From assembly GCA_963693305.1 (NCBI GenBank), contig OY855903.1, forward strand, positions 24,890,455-24,954,454: 64,000 nucleotides of DNA, written 5' to 3'. The notes beneath the pieces were generated by a model. It had not been told where the DNA came from and searched no databases. It saw nothing but the letters and a program-made list of their open reading frames with translations. Positions 33,131-43,199 of the stretch are shown one piece after another. Origin of the DNA: Meandrina meandrites (taxonomy: Eukaryota > Cnidaria > Anthozoa > Scleractinia > Meandrinidae). The translations under genes were made by a program, and so were the position numbers. Every line of letters begins with the position of its first letter. The first letter of the stretch is position 1.

Positions 33131-34074
33131 ACCGTACGGGATTGGAATCACATTCCCAAGCAGTCCTTTATACCCGGCAATTTTTAGGAGTATAATATTT
33201 GGCTGGTGATTGACCTTAGTGAAATCAGTGCAAGAATTAGCACAAAAGACGTCTATCTATGTAATGAGCAATGCCAAGGAACCAAAACGCGTTTGGTTAT
33301 AAATGATAGCATTTTGTTGTCGAGGTTTTGTATTTATGCTAATGATTATTTTAGTCGTGAGGTAAGCAAAACCTATTTAATATGCCGGCCCACCTGATCG
33401 GAACAGCTATAGCCCAGATCATTATTTCCTGTGATACCAAAAGAAACACTACCGTTTTACTAGCTACTCTGGCAAAGGTGTGTAATATAATGCTAGTAGC
33501 AGGGTAAAAATACCAAGTTGAGGTATTCTAGAGTTAAACGTCGTTGCGTTTTTTGAAACGTCGTGTGAATATAGAATGGTATTTATTTGCACATGCCTGA
33601 GCTGGCGTCACCACACGTCCAGCGAGTGGGGGTATTTGATGACATTCAATGTTCACGTTTCCCGATTCTCTGGGTGAGGTATAATATGGAATCATTGACT
33701 CACTTAAATCCGTTCTACAGCGGGTGATTAAGACCGCTCTGGGTATTTGTTTTGCTGACAGCCTAGAACAAATCAACGAGCTATGAAATGTGAAATGAAA
33801 CTTGTACTAATGCAGTCTTTATCTGTAATTGTTGTCTAAACGTTATGTGAACGCAGTACTATTTTCGCAAGTGAGGAGGCGAGGCAACTGCCTCACACCG
33901 TAGCTCAGGCGGGGACACCTTCTCCACCGCTAATCCCCCCCACCCCCCCCCCCCGATCATATTCAGGCTGGATTCTACAGGATGATCCTTGAGTATTGAC
34001 GGACGGCCGATCTAACGGCAACAATAAGACTTTTATTTTATCTCTTTTTGCGTTTCAACTTAAAAAGGAAGTGC

Positions 34075-35300
34075 CATGATATGAATTTTAAAAGTGAGGA
34101 AAAGCGAAGCAACTCAACAGAAGAACTTCCGGCCCGGAAGTAAAAGGCGTTTACACGCTTTTGCAAACGGTGGTTTATTTGAACGATTGAAATTTCTTTA
34201 TCTGCTCAGTCTACTAACTATGGTCCAGCTGTGTGTCATTTTAAGCTCAAATTTAAATAACAACAACAAAATACCTTAACTAGATACCAAAAAGGTACGG
34301 TGCTTGCTTCTTACTTTGTCACGGCAGTGGTTGTCAATTTCAGGTGAAATTGTCCTTGTGAATAAATTAGCTGCCTCGGGACAAATGGCGGCTGTTGAAT
34401 TGAGGGTTTGCCACTGAACCGATTTATCTGCCTCTGCTTCTCAGTTCGAAGCTGATTTAAAGCAAAAATACTATGCATGGCTGTTACGTTGATCACTTGA
34501 GACTGGAGTGTTTAATTTTCAAGAACGAATGAAAAAGAGATGTCACTTCAAGACAAGGAAATTATAATAATGACACATGGCGTCGAGAAAATCGGTTAAC
34601 TAACTTCACCGCGGGCTTGGGTTTTATCGTGAATGAAGAATACAACGCTTAAAATGCTTCAGCAACATCAAGGTAAGCATGTCTACGTTTTTATTAGACA
34701 CAGTTAAGTTCGCGTCGGGAAGAATTCAACCTTTGCGTGAAATGTTTACATAAACGGCGGTATCTCCACGATTACTAATTGACGAATTTTAGGCAACTTC
34801 GAAATTCGAAAACATCGCACGAAATCATTTCCCCAGCTAATCCTTCTAAAGTCGTAAAGAACAGTCCTTTGACTTGCAAATACCGAATTTTTGACCAATT
34901 ATTTCGCTTCGCACATACTTAAATTAGACGATAAGTTTGACCAATTTTGAACCCTATTAAAAGTGTGTCAAATAAATTTAATTATATTTTGTAAATAAAA
35001 GGACACGAAGGACTAAAATTGCTTTCCACGTACTCATTTGATGTCATTCTACAACATTTGGCCGGTATTTTCCTTCCAGAGTGCTTTATTTTTTCACGCG
35101 AAGCAACGAAACTCGGCATAAATTTTGAGCTCCGAAAGTGGCAATATGGCGGTTTTCAAGGATTATCGATTTTCTCGAAAACAAATCGATATTCAGCCAA
35201 ACTAAGTATACTGGTATTTGTTTCTCACAAAGACCTACCTGCAGTAAGAATATAAGCGAAATCCATTTTTCGGCACTTGCCAAGAATTTTCGATATTGTT
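34075..35300. repeat. Right inverted arm within the TTAA element
   Basis: Inverted counterpart of 29985-31180 (for example the run around GCAATATGGCGGTTTTCAAGG, 35141, against its complement near 30135). Divergence between arms shows they are not a recent mis-join. Confidence 0.7.
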
Positions 35301-35578
35301 TGATTCTTGTGAACATGTGCTCTTAACATTGTGCAGTACTTTTGCAATAGTGGTTGTGTTTGATACCCGATTAATTCGGCGGAATGACACTCGGTCGTTT
35401 TCGGTTTATCGGCTTCGTTCTTCTCAAGAATGGCTCTGACAAACAGCGGATATTTTTTTTCGAATTCTACAGTTCTTTACCTTTCTATTGATATATGGTT
35501 GGTGGTAGTTTACTTTAAAACAACGCGCGTACGAATTTTTTCCCGAAGGACACCCTCGAAGGTATTGTGTAACCTTAA

Positions 35579-35676
35579 GATCAACGAGGTGAAAGTTATA
35601 CTTGTTCCGCTCGGAGAAGATATAACGACTGCGAGTGTCCCGAAGTACACATCTCTTTCGATCGCCTCTTTCTCCG
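35579..35676 (+). promoter_or_regulatory. Conserved proximal upstream block
   Basis: The 98 bp between the TTAA element and the ATG retains AGGTGAAAGTTATACTTG, TTCCGCTCGG, GAGTGTC and ACACATCTC, matching 1502-1640 nearly base for base. If this is the core promoter, the insertion spared it but moved all distal elements 6.6 kb away. Confidence 0.4.
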
Positions 35677-36432
35677 ATGGCTACAAAGTATGAATTGCCA
35701 GAAGAAGTCGACGAGAAACGTTTAAGGACTCTAGGAAAGGAGGTGGAGATGAAGACATTTAAAACAAACGTCGCCCCTGAGGAGGTGGAGACAAACGTCG
35801 CCCCTGAAGAAGAAACGAGCGACGGCTATTGCTTAGTGAAAATAATTTGTGTAGGAGACTATACTGGCGGGCTAGGAAAAAGAGTTTTTATCGATGATTA
35901 TCTCCAAGTTCAGCCTCCAGTAATGTCACTTAGGAAACCACTAATTGGTGTGGCTCTCTATTTAAAATCAATAGAATGGCAGAGAAGTGAAGCTGAGAAA
36001 CCATTCTTGATAAGGCTGCAATTCTGGGAAATAGCCGAAGGGGAACGCTTTTCCAACATGACCAACGTTTACTACAAAGGCAGTCTTGGTGCTATAGTTT
36101 TCTGGGGAACACGCAATCCATCGTCATTAGAAGGAGCTACAAAATGGATAAACGATATTAGAAAGAAGCTGCCACCGATCCCATGTGTTCTTGTCACAGA
36201 CAACACAGTTAAGCCAGAACCGCTACAGTGGATTGGACCCGGGAAGATATTTGAGAGCGAGGAAGCACTGGATGAGTTCTGTAAAGATCACGGCTTTGTG
36301 GACCATTTTGAGATCAAGTCACGCGATTGGGTATCCGGTGAAAAAAGCGTTTTTGGACAAGCTGTGAATTGCCTTCTTGATAAGATTGCTCAAAACCAAC
36401 TAAAAAGAAACGAGTGTTGTCAGGGAATGTGA
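35677..36432 (+). CDS. Rab32-like pseudo-GTPase with retained CC motif, 251 aa
   Basis: Family start MATKYELPEE. An in-frame duplication of the acidic segment (TNVAPEE at 30-36 and 39-45) lengthens the N-terminus. The P-loop remnant is the best preserved in the window: GDYTGGLGKR (60-69), with the Gly-Lys pair but Arg instead of Ser/Thr. GVALYLKSIEW (91-101) marks beta2; FWEIAEGERF (116-125) has Gly for the catalytic Gln; SNMTNVYYKGSLGAIVFW follows; VTDNT (173-177) replaces NKxD; FEIKSRDW (211-218) replaces SAK. Ends ECCQGM: CC at 247-248 fits the CCXXX form of Rab geranylgeranyl motifs, suggesting possible membrane attachment. AATAAA near 36634. Sits immediately downstream of a 6.6-kb insertion, so expression may be altered. 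Confidence 0.8.
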   Translation: MATKYELPEEVDEKRLRTLGKEVEMKTFKTNVAPEEVETNVAPEEETSDGYCLVKIICVGDYTGGLGKRVFIDDYLQVQPPVMSLRKPLIGVALYLKSIEWQRSEAEKPFLIRLQFWEIAEGERFSNMTNVYYKGSLGAIVFWGTRNPSSLEGATKWINDIRKKLPPIPCVLVTDNTVKPEPLQWIGPGKIFESEEALDEFCKDHGFVDHFEIKSRDWVSGEKSVFGQAVNCLLDKIAQNQLKRNECCQGM

Positions 36433-36715
36433 TCATGATAGCGAAAAGATAGCTCCGATCAATCGATATTAGCAGTTTGTGTTATGTTAATCGACCTTTA
36501 TTTGCCCTTCTTTCTTTAAAATGCAATATATATAAAAAATAGATTCAGCAATGGACAAGAGCTCCCAGCAAACCTTATGGACCGTATGGACTTTCGAAGA
36601 GAACCGGTTCAGTAATCATCAAATTTACTTCTATAAATAAAAAGTATTCACGTGGTTCTAGGAATGTTTTGACTCTGATATATTGCAAAGTGGATTCGCG
36701 ACAAACACAAATTAA
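36433..36715 (+). repeat. 3' flank duplicated with 27414-27705
   Basis: Shares GAGAACCGGTTCAGTAATCA and the following CTATAAATAAA with the flank of the pseudogene at 26691-27413, marking the two as a direct duplicate pair. Confidence 0.7.
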
Positions 36716-38240
36716 ACCTACTCATTCCGCGCGCGAACAAACGGCAAACAGGAGACGGCAGAAGTGAAATTTTTGCCGTTCGCGGAAAAAATTAACGTCG
36801 TGCTTAATCTCCCTTATTATAATAACAAGCTTAACTTGTGTTCCTTTGCGCGTAGTATCGAAACTAGACTTACCACAAGTAAGTCTATACCGAAAGCATC
36901 CTCGGAAACCCAGGGCTTTAAAGGGGATGGGAAGGGAAGGGAGAAACTGGGAGCGGGAAAAAAAGGAGAGGGGAGGGGAGGGGAAGGGAAAGAGGAAAGG
37001 GGAAGCCCTGGGAAGCTTCTCTATACAGATCATTTCTCGATCGAAGAGCAAACACCATTAGCGAGGTGTGAAACAGAAGCGCTCGTATGACAAAAGAGAC
37101 CGGCGAGGTTCAATTAGCACCTTCAAAACTGCACAGCAAGATATGTCTACTGACCAGATGATATCCGGTAAATCGTTTTCGGTGGCTTTTGTCCGCGAGC
37201 ATAACAGAACAAATTGTCGCCGCTCTTCGATTTCTTGCTTGCGTTCCGACCATTTAGAAATTTTCAGCCTGCTTTTGTTCGTTTCAGTTTTTTGTTTAAT
37301 ACAGTTTAGATTGGTAGGACTGAAATATTCGAGTAATGACGGAAGGACGTACTACGCCGAAGAAATCGGCGCAAGATCTTTGCCAAATATAAATTCTGTT
37401 GTTCCTGTCGCAAGATTTCGGTCGATGTCGGCGCTTTCGCCTATACACGCTGTCGTGATCTTGTTATTTCTCAAAGACTGGACTTGTTCCATCATATTGA
37501 ACTTTAACGGACATGCGGCAAACACCAAAGGAAATTTTGGGAACGAATCTTTGCCTCTCTAAGAGCTTCACAAACGCCAGGCAAAATTTGGTCCGAATCC
37601 TGTTGGCAATTCTGCATACACATCTCTTCCCTCTACAATTTTCCGGACGATCATGCTTTGTTCCTCTTTCATTTGTCTAACGCTTGGAAACGATTCCAAT
37701 GAAGTGCAAACTCCTTGCTCGAAGAACTCCATGTAGCGAAAATGCGAAAAGTGAAGAAATAAATATAGTGTCCGCGTGATGTCAAATTCTTTTGTTTTGA
37801 AGGTGTTGCAACGCGTGGGCGATGTCATCCGCTAATGTTTACAATGCTAATTCGGCCGTAATTCGAGAGTTCGTAACGACTTCCAAATCAGCATGTGATC
37901 GCTTTTCATTGGCCTCATTTTAAATTTAATTAAAAATGAGGCCAATAACGGCTCAGAAAAGTAATTGATCGAGAAATGATCTGTATAGAGAAGCTTCCCA
38001 GGGCTTCCTCTTTCCCTTCCCCTCCCCTCCCCCCACCTTTTTCCCGCTCCCAGTCTCTCCCTTCCCGTCCCCGTCGAAGCCCTGGGTTTCCGAGGATGTA
38101 CCGAAAGCTGAATTTAAGCCCTCCAATAGATCTCCGCAGACAATCCTTGGGCTTTTCACGCAATCTTGTCTCATGTCGTGTGTAGTCTGGTAAGACCATT
38201 GGTATGGTTGCTTATGATAAGAAAAATCTTGTAGCTAACT
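36716..38240. mobile_element. Composite element with polypurine/polypyrimidine inverted arms
   Basis: 36885-37045 and 37965-38110 are inverted copies (AGCCCTGGGAAGCTTCTCTA and complement) that include a polypurine tract (about 36920-37005) and its pyrimidine mirror (about 38010-38065). Left end has CGCGAACGGCAAAA-type sequence like the MITEs at 50841 and 58317. Parts return inverted at 58000-58430. Carries a RecQ-like fragment. Confidence 0.55.
37160..37828 (-). pseudogene. RecQ-like helicase fragment
   Basis: Minus-strand reading gives SFPSVRQMKEEQ, IVEGRDVYAELPTGFG (motif 0/Walker A region of RecQ-like DNA helicases, with the Lys-Ser lost), then a stop, then in another frame PLNFNMMEQVQSLRNNKITT and IGESADIDRNLATGTTEFIFG, which corresponds to motif Ia and the following strand. 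Only the first RecA-like lobe is traceable. Dead fragment, probably carried by the repeat. Confidence 0.55.
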
Positions 38241-39584
38241 ATGTTTATCTTTCTTCCTTTTTGCTATTGTAATTAATTAGCCATTCTGTATTTAGGTAAC
38301 ACCATCTACATGGGAATGCCAATAAATTGTTGTTGTTGATATAGGATCGCAATCGGGGAAGTGGTGAGATACTCCCATGTATGGGCTTATATAGGTACCC
38401 AGGATATGGCTTTTTGAGGTTCTTAAAAAGGGTTTCCTTTACCACCTACAGAAAAGAAATAAAAATAACGACCTTGTCACACAATTTATAGTACCGTTTT
38501 ACCCTTGAATAGATTGTCATTTTTGGGTATCAATATTTCGATGTTCATTCTTCAAATAGTGTCAGGGTTTAAGAACCTTTGAAAAACATACCTATTATTC
38601 GAAATTTACGGGAATACTCACCACTCCTGGGAGGGGAATTTCTACGCCTTTCGTTCTCCGGGTGGCAGGCGAAGCATGGCAGCAAGACCCAACAAGGGGC
38701 GGAGGGAAAAAGAGTACTTGTGTGCGATCGAGCACGAGGCGCGATCGAGACCAGGGGAAGAAAAGGAACACGAAATGAATGATTTATAGCGTATAGATTG
38801 CAGTGTCCCTGTTAAACCCATCTCCTTCTTTCTTTCATCGTTTTTTTTTTGCCTCCCCTTGCTGGCTATTTCATAATCATTACAAAGATGTCATGTCACT
38901 AGTGCTCGAAAGGTCACTTTATTTGTTCTATATCTCGTTACATTGTTTTTAAGATATGCAAGTCTTCTGCTACTTGTTACAATTCTAGCTGTTCACACCA
39001 TTTAATGTCGAATACTTGTCTAAAGGCCGTTATGTTGTTAGTAACATTTTCAGCCAGTTTTTTCTTTAATTTTTTTCCAACCAGCCCAGGGAAAGAGATC
39101 AACAATTACATTATGTGTCTTATGTGGTGTCGGGTGCATTCAATCTGACATCTCTTTTGTTAATTTTGAACGCTCTTTGCTGCTGTTACGCTCCAAACTT
39201 CAAAGATAGTGTAGTGTAATCTTTAATTCCTATAGCCAGCACTCACTTTCATTATGAAATTCCTAGTCATAACAAAGATGTCATGTTACTAGTGCTCGAA
39301 AGGTCACTTTATTTGTTCTATATCTTGTTACAGCAGGACCTAACTGGTCCCCGCGAACGAGACATTTACGACTTTGCGACGTTTAGTTTGCGTAAAATCA
39401 ACAACTTTCAAAGAAACAGGAGACCATTTGATGAAAGGAAGCAGCTTGCGAAAAATAATCTAAAGCAGCAACTGAAGACATAATCACCAATTTTAAAAAA
39501 CAAGAGTATTTCTTTAACTAAGTAAAAAAACCTGGGAGAAACTGAATCATTCAGAACAAACATTGCACAAGTGAAGTAATCGAA
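38241..39584. repeat. Arm of large inverted duplication, no gene
   Basis: Matches in reverse complement 55956-56545 and 57256-57900. Holds a TACTCCCATGTATGGGC end of the poly-G element family (about 38370), and a direct repeat of about 60 bp (ACAAAGATGTCATGT...TCTATATC) at about 38883-38942 and 39273-39332. A 66-codon frame at 39283 is not recognised. Confidence 0.55.
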
Positions 39585-40310
39585 ATGTCCGCCGCAGATC
39601 CAGAGAAAACCAACGAACAAGCCTCGAATTTGGAACTTGAAACAGTTAATTCGAATTTTCGCACGCTATCGCAAGAAGAATGCTTGGAAGAGAGCACTGA
39701 TCGAAACCCGTTGAAAATAATCTGTGTTGGAGATTACACAGGTGGAGTTAGAACCAAAGGGATCTTGATAAGAGATTATCTTGGAATGAAGCCTACATTT
39801 AGAAGTCATTCATTCACCTGTATTGATTTCTATTTGAAAAGAGTTGAATGGCGACGTCGAGGCCACTTAAAAAGCAGTTATTCTATAGTCTTGCAGTTGT
39901 GCGAAATTTCTGAGATGGAGCGATTTTCAGCTATGACCAAGGTTTACTTCAAACACAGCCAAGGAGCTTTGGTGTTCTGGGGACCCCATAACCCTTCTTC
40001 GCTTTATGGTGCGGTGCAATGGAGGAAAAAGATCAAGGAAGAGGTCTCGCTTCCGACACCTTGTGTTCTAGTTACGGACAACGTCGCCGATTCGTGTGTG
40101 AATTCACTGAATTGGATTGGACCTGGGAAGATATTTGAGAGCGAGGTAGCGCTGGATCAGTTCTGTAAAGATCACGGCTTTGTGGACCATTTTGAGATCA
40201 AGTCACGTGATTGGGTATCCGGTGAAAAAAGCGTTTTTGGACAAGCTGTGAATTGCCTTCTTGACAAGATTTTACAGAGCGAACAAAAAGAAGAGAAAAC
40301 TTGGATGTAA
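39585..40310 (+). CDS. Divergent Rab32-like pseudo-GTPase (subfamily 2), 241 aa
   Basis: Starts MSAADPEKTNEQ (ATG in CGAAATGTCC) with an acidic N-terminus unrelated to the MATKYE type. Rab-like core: LKIICVGDYTGGVRTKGILIRDYL (43-66) without GK[ST]; HSFTCIDFYLKRVEW (75-89), the IDF of Rab beta2; LQLCEISEMERF (103-114) with Met for Gln; AMTKVYFKHSQGALVFW (116-132); LPTPCVLVTDN (156-166) for NKxD; then the C-terminal cassette 178-228, nearly identical in DNA to the other subfamily. Ends EEKTWM, no cysteine. Inverted duplicate at 54449-55174 differs at about 14 residues, both frames open, which argues for selection. AATAAA at 40441-40446 lies just before a transposon insertion. Confidence 0.8.
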   Translation: MSAADPEKTNEQASNLELETVNSNFRTLSQEECLEESTDRNPLKIICVGDYTGGVRTKGILIRDYLGMKPTFRSHSFTCIDFYLKRVEWRRRGHLKSSYSIVLQLCEISEMERFSAMTKVYFKHSQGALVFWGPHNPSSLYGAVQWRKKIKEEVSLPTPCVLVTDNVADSCVNSLNWIGPGKIFESEVALDQFCKDHGFVDHFEIKSRDWVSGEKSVFGQAVNCLLDKILQSEQKEEKTWM

Positions 40311-40824
40311 TGCTTTAACCCGATCGTATGACAGTTGTGTAAATTATAAGATTCACGTAAACTGGGCAATTCGGAGAGCAGTTCATAATCTGATTTGTAA
40401 CAATTCAAATGATGTAATCAATTAACTATTTTATCTCCTAAATAAAACTCGAGCTAAAAAGCCAGCTGGAAAAGATAGACTGGACTCTGGACTGGACCCT
40501 GGACTGGACTCTGGACTGGACTATGAACTTTTTTTAATTAAGTTAACAAAAAAGTTAATAATTAACTAAAAAATTATAACAAAGGATGGATATCGTGAAT
40601 TTTGAAATTTCACAAAATTGTCACGAAATCTGTAAATTCTTGCAAAAACCTGAACGATCTTCACCATGTTTCGGTAAAACACACTTTGAAACAATACCCG
40701 GTAATTTTAGGCAAATCCAGGACGTTTGGCTTCTATTGTGTGAATGCTACGAGGTTTGAAGCGTACACGTACGTTATATCATGTCGTGCTGCGGTCAGTA
40801 CATGACGTGACACGTTTGTTCAAT

Positions 40825-41406
40825 TCTTGGTTTGCATGTGACGTCATAAAATTTTAAACTCATTATTGTTAGGTCTTCTAATTTTTTTTCCTACACTAGG
40901 TTGAACATGACCTAGAAAAAAAGTCTTTTTGCAAGTTTTCAGTCTTGTAGTGTCTGTCGCTTTAAAAATACAGCATTTTAAATTTCCTAATTTTAACCTT
41001 GCGTGACACGGAGATAGTGGCCGCGACAAAGCTGTAATGGTTGAAAAAAGGTCTCCTCTTATGGTTTTCAGCACTTAAAACATTTTAAAGTCTTAGGAGA
41101 TGTGTTTAGGCGCATATATAAGAGCTTACGAGCGAAGAGAAAGCGCTTTCATCGTAGAAGTGAATTTCAGATGATTTGGCGGCCATATTGGTGTACTAAA
41201 GTTGTACACCAACATGGCGTCTTCATACAAAGCTCTATAAATTTGCGTGAAACGTTTTGGCAAATAACTCAGAAACGGCGCATCACAGAGAGCTGTGACT
41301 TGGAGAAGTTTTTCCAGTGTAGGTCTGTTATAACATTTCATTTTCTTAGGTTCTTTCATTGAACGGTTTCTAATTTATTTTTTTATGGCGTGACAGTGCA
41401 AGCCAG
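40825..41406. mobile_element. 582-bp element nested in the left TIR, CAAT duplication
   Basis: Absent from the right TIR (continuous at about 42788). Flanked by CAAT at 40821-40824 and 41407-41410. Ends TCTTGGTTTGCATGTGACGTCA-like and GCGTGACAGTGCAAGCCAG, imperfectly inverted. Relative of 19837-20412, with the same central GCCATATTGGTG stem. Confidence 0.8.
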
Positions 41407-42173
41407 CAATACCTGCCATTGTTCGATTTTTTAGATACGGAAAGTACATCTATTATTCTGATACACTCTACAATTGCACCATTTCATACTTTTCAGTACT
41501 AGTGTTGAATACGCCGATGAACGCCACTATATTGTTAGAATGCCTTTTCGCCTAAAAAATGTTTTTCCCTAAGCAGTTTGAGGGAATCCTTTACTGTCCT
41601 TTAATTTAGTTCGCAAGGTGCGGTCAAGAATATTCCACGTCACCTTGGTCACGCTATTCATAACAAGACTCCTTCAGGACTCCCAAAAACACCCTCGCGT
41701 CAATACTGACACACAGTGAAGCTGTTTATCACACTGCAAAAAACTGCAGATACTGTGCTGCAGAAAAAGCAGTGAAACTCTTGCATCAATGCTAAGAACG
41801 TTGTAATCGTGAATTCATGTCGCCAGTTATCACTTTCATTAAGAAATTTCTAGTTATCTGTCCCGGGTTATCTGTACAGTGTAAAACACACTCTAGGGAT
41901 CAACACTATACATTTTATTTCACAAGTTTTTTTATCAAAATAGCGTTAACCAGACTATCTTTAGCTTATACACGAACAAATGAAACGCTTAAACTACTTT
42001 CTTCTTTGCTAAGAAAAATATAAAATGTGCTTTTCACAACGTGACACTTGCCCCCTGATTTACGTTACGATTCCAGTTTGACACTGGTATAAACATTATT
42101 GTCATCTTTGACCTGTTACCTCACGAACACGTGCTGATCTAACCCAAACAAATTGTTGTTCATTGTAAGCCGT

Positions 42174-42324
42174 GTAGCCTGCGAATACAGCCGCCTCTCA
42201 TTCGCTCCTGCTACTACGTGCGAAACGCGAATACAGCCGCCTCTCATCGCTCTCGGCCGGTTTGGCATCTCGCGAAATGCCAAACCGGCCGGGAGCGATG
42301 AGAGGCGGCTGTATTCGCAGGCTA
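42174..42324. mobile_element. 151-bp MITE in the Mutator-like core
   Basis: GTAGCCTGCGAATACAG to its inverse CTGTATTCGCAGGCTA, flanked by TAAGCCGT on both sides (42166-42173, 42325-42332). The inner part 42227-42318 is a 92-base hairpin with about 40-bp arms around CTCGCGAA. The 8-bp duplication suggests hAT. Confidence 0.8.
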
Positions 42325-43199
42325 TAAGCCGTTGGGCCTGTGTAAAAAAAGCAAAAAACAAACTAAGATCGGAATTGATCTCTTTTCGTAATTTGGCTGT
42401 AAACATGGCTGTCTTTTTTAAGGGTAATTAAGATAAATGGTCAATTTCAAAGAAGTCTTAAAGAAATTGTCCGCCATATATAGCATTTTGATTATTGATG
42501 GCCCCCAGCCGATATCCGGGGGCGTTTTAAGAGTCCTGAGGGAGTCTTGTTATGAATAGCGTGACTGAGGTGACGTGGAATATTCTTGACCGCAACTTGC
42601 GAACTAAAGGATTCCCTCAAACTGCTTAGGGAAAAACATTTTTTAGGCGAAAAGGCATTCTAACAATATAGTGGCGTTCATCGGCGTATTCAACACTAGT
42701 ACTGAAAAGTATGAAATGGTGCAATTGTAGAGTGTATCAGAATAACAGATGTACTTTCCGTATCTAAAAAATCGAACAATGGCAGGTATTGAACAAACGT
42801 GTCACGTCATGTACTGACCACAGCACGACATGATATAACGTACGTGTACGCTTCAAACCTCACCAACCTCGTAGCATTCACGCAATAGAAGCCAAACGTC
42901 CTGAATTTGCCTAAAATTACCGGGTATTGTTTCAAAGTGTGTTTTACCGAAACATGGTGAAGATCGTTCAGGTTTTTGCAAGAATTTAGAGATTTCGTGA
43001 CAATTTTGTGAAATTTCAAAATTCACGATATCCATCCTTTGTTATAATTTTTTAGTTAATTATTAACTTTTTTGTTAACTTTATTAAAAAAAAGTTCATA
43101 GTCCAGTCCAGAGTCCAGTCCACAGTCCAGTCTATCTTTTCCAGCTGGCCGAGCTAAAACTTTATTGAGGTCTTGAAAGTATTCTATCCCACGAGGACG

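Larger units (their letters stand above)
28948..35574. mobile_element. 6.6-kb TTAA-flanked element with internal inverted arms
   Basis: Inverted ends GGTTACACAATACCTTC (28948) and its reverse complement (ending 35574), flanked by TTAA at 28944-28947 and 35575-35578. The uninterrupted equivalent (GTTGACTTATTAAGATCAACG) exists upstream of the gene at 818-1501, so the target and the single TTAA are known. TTAA duplication is typical of piggyBac and Kolobok groups. Internal arms 29985-31180 and 34075-35300 are inverted copies. No transposase frame was found, so it is non-autonomous. Confidence 0.8.
40461..43149. mobile_element. 2.7-kb Mutator-like non-autonomous element with long TIRs
   Basis: GCCAGCTGGAAAAGATAGAC opens the element and its reverse complement closes it at 43149; TIRs run about 640 bp (40461-41690 less the 582-bp insertion, and 42510-43149) and include CTGGACTCTGGACTGGAC minirepeats. 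CGAGCTAAAA flanks both ends (40450-40459, 43150-43159). The empty site, with one CGAGCTAAAA, is at about 54300-54312 in the inverted duplicate. Long TIRs with a 9-11 bp duplication fit Mutator-like elements. No transposase in the core. Confidence 0.85.

Noticed and set aside
36764..37090. 108-codon frame rich in Lys, Glu and Gly
   Set aside because: It is a translation of the polypurine tract and shifts frame freely.
37068..37562. 164-codon plus-strand frame
   Set aside because: Antisense to the RecQ-like fragment; no domain of its own.
41102..41362. 86-codon frame in the nested 582-bp element
   Set aside because: The element is palindromic and non-autonomous; frames on both strands arise from the stem.
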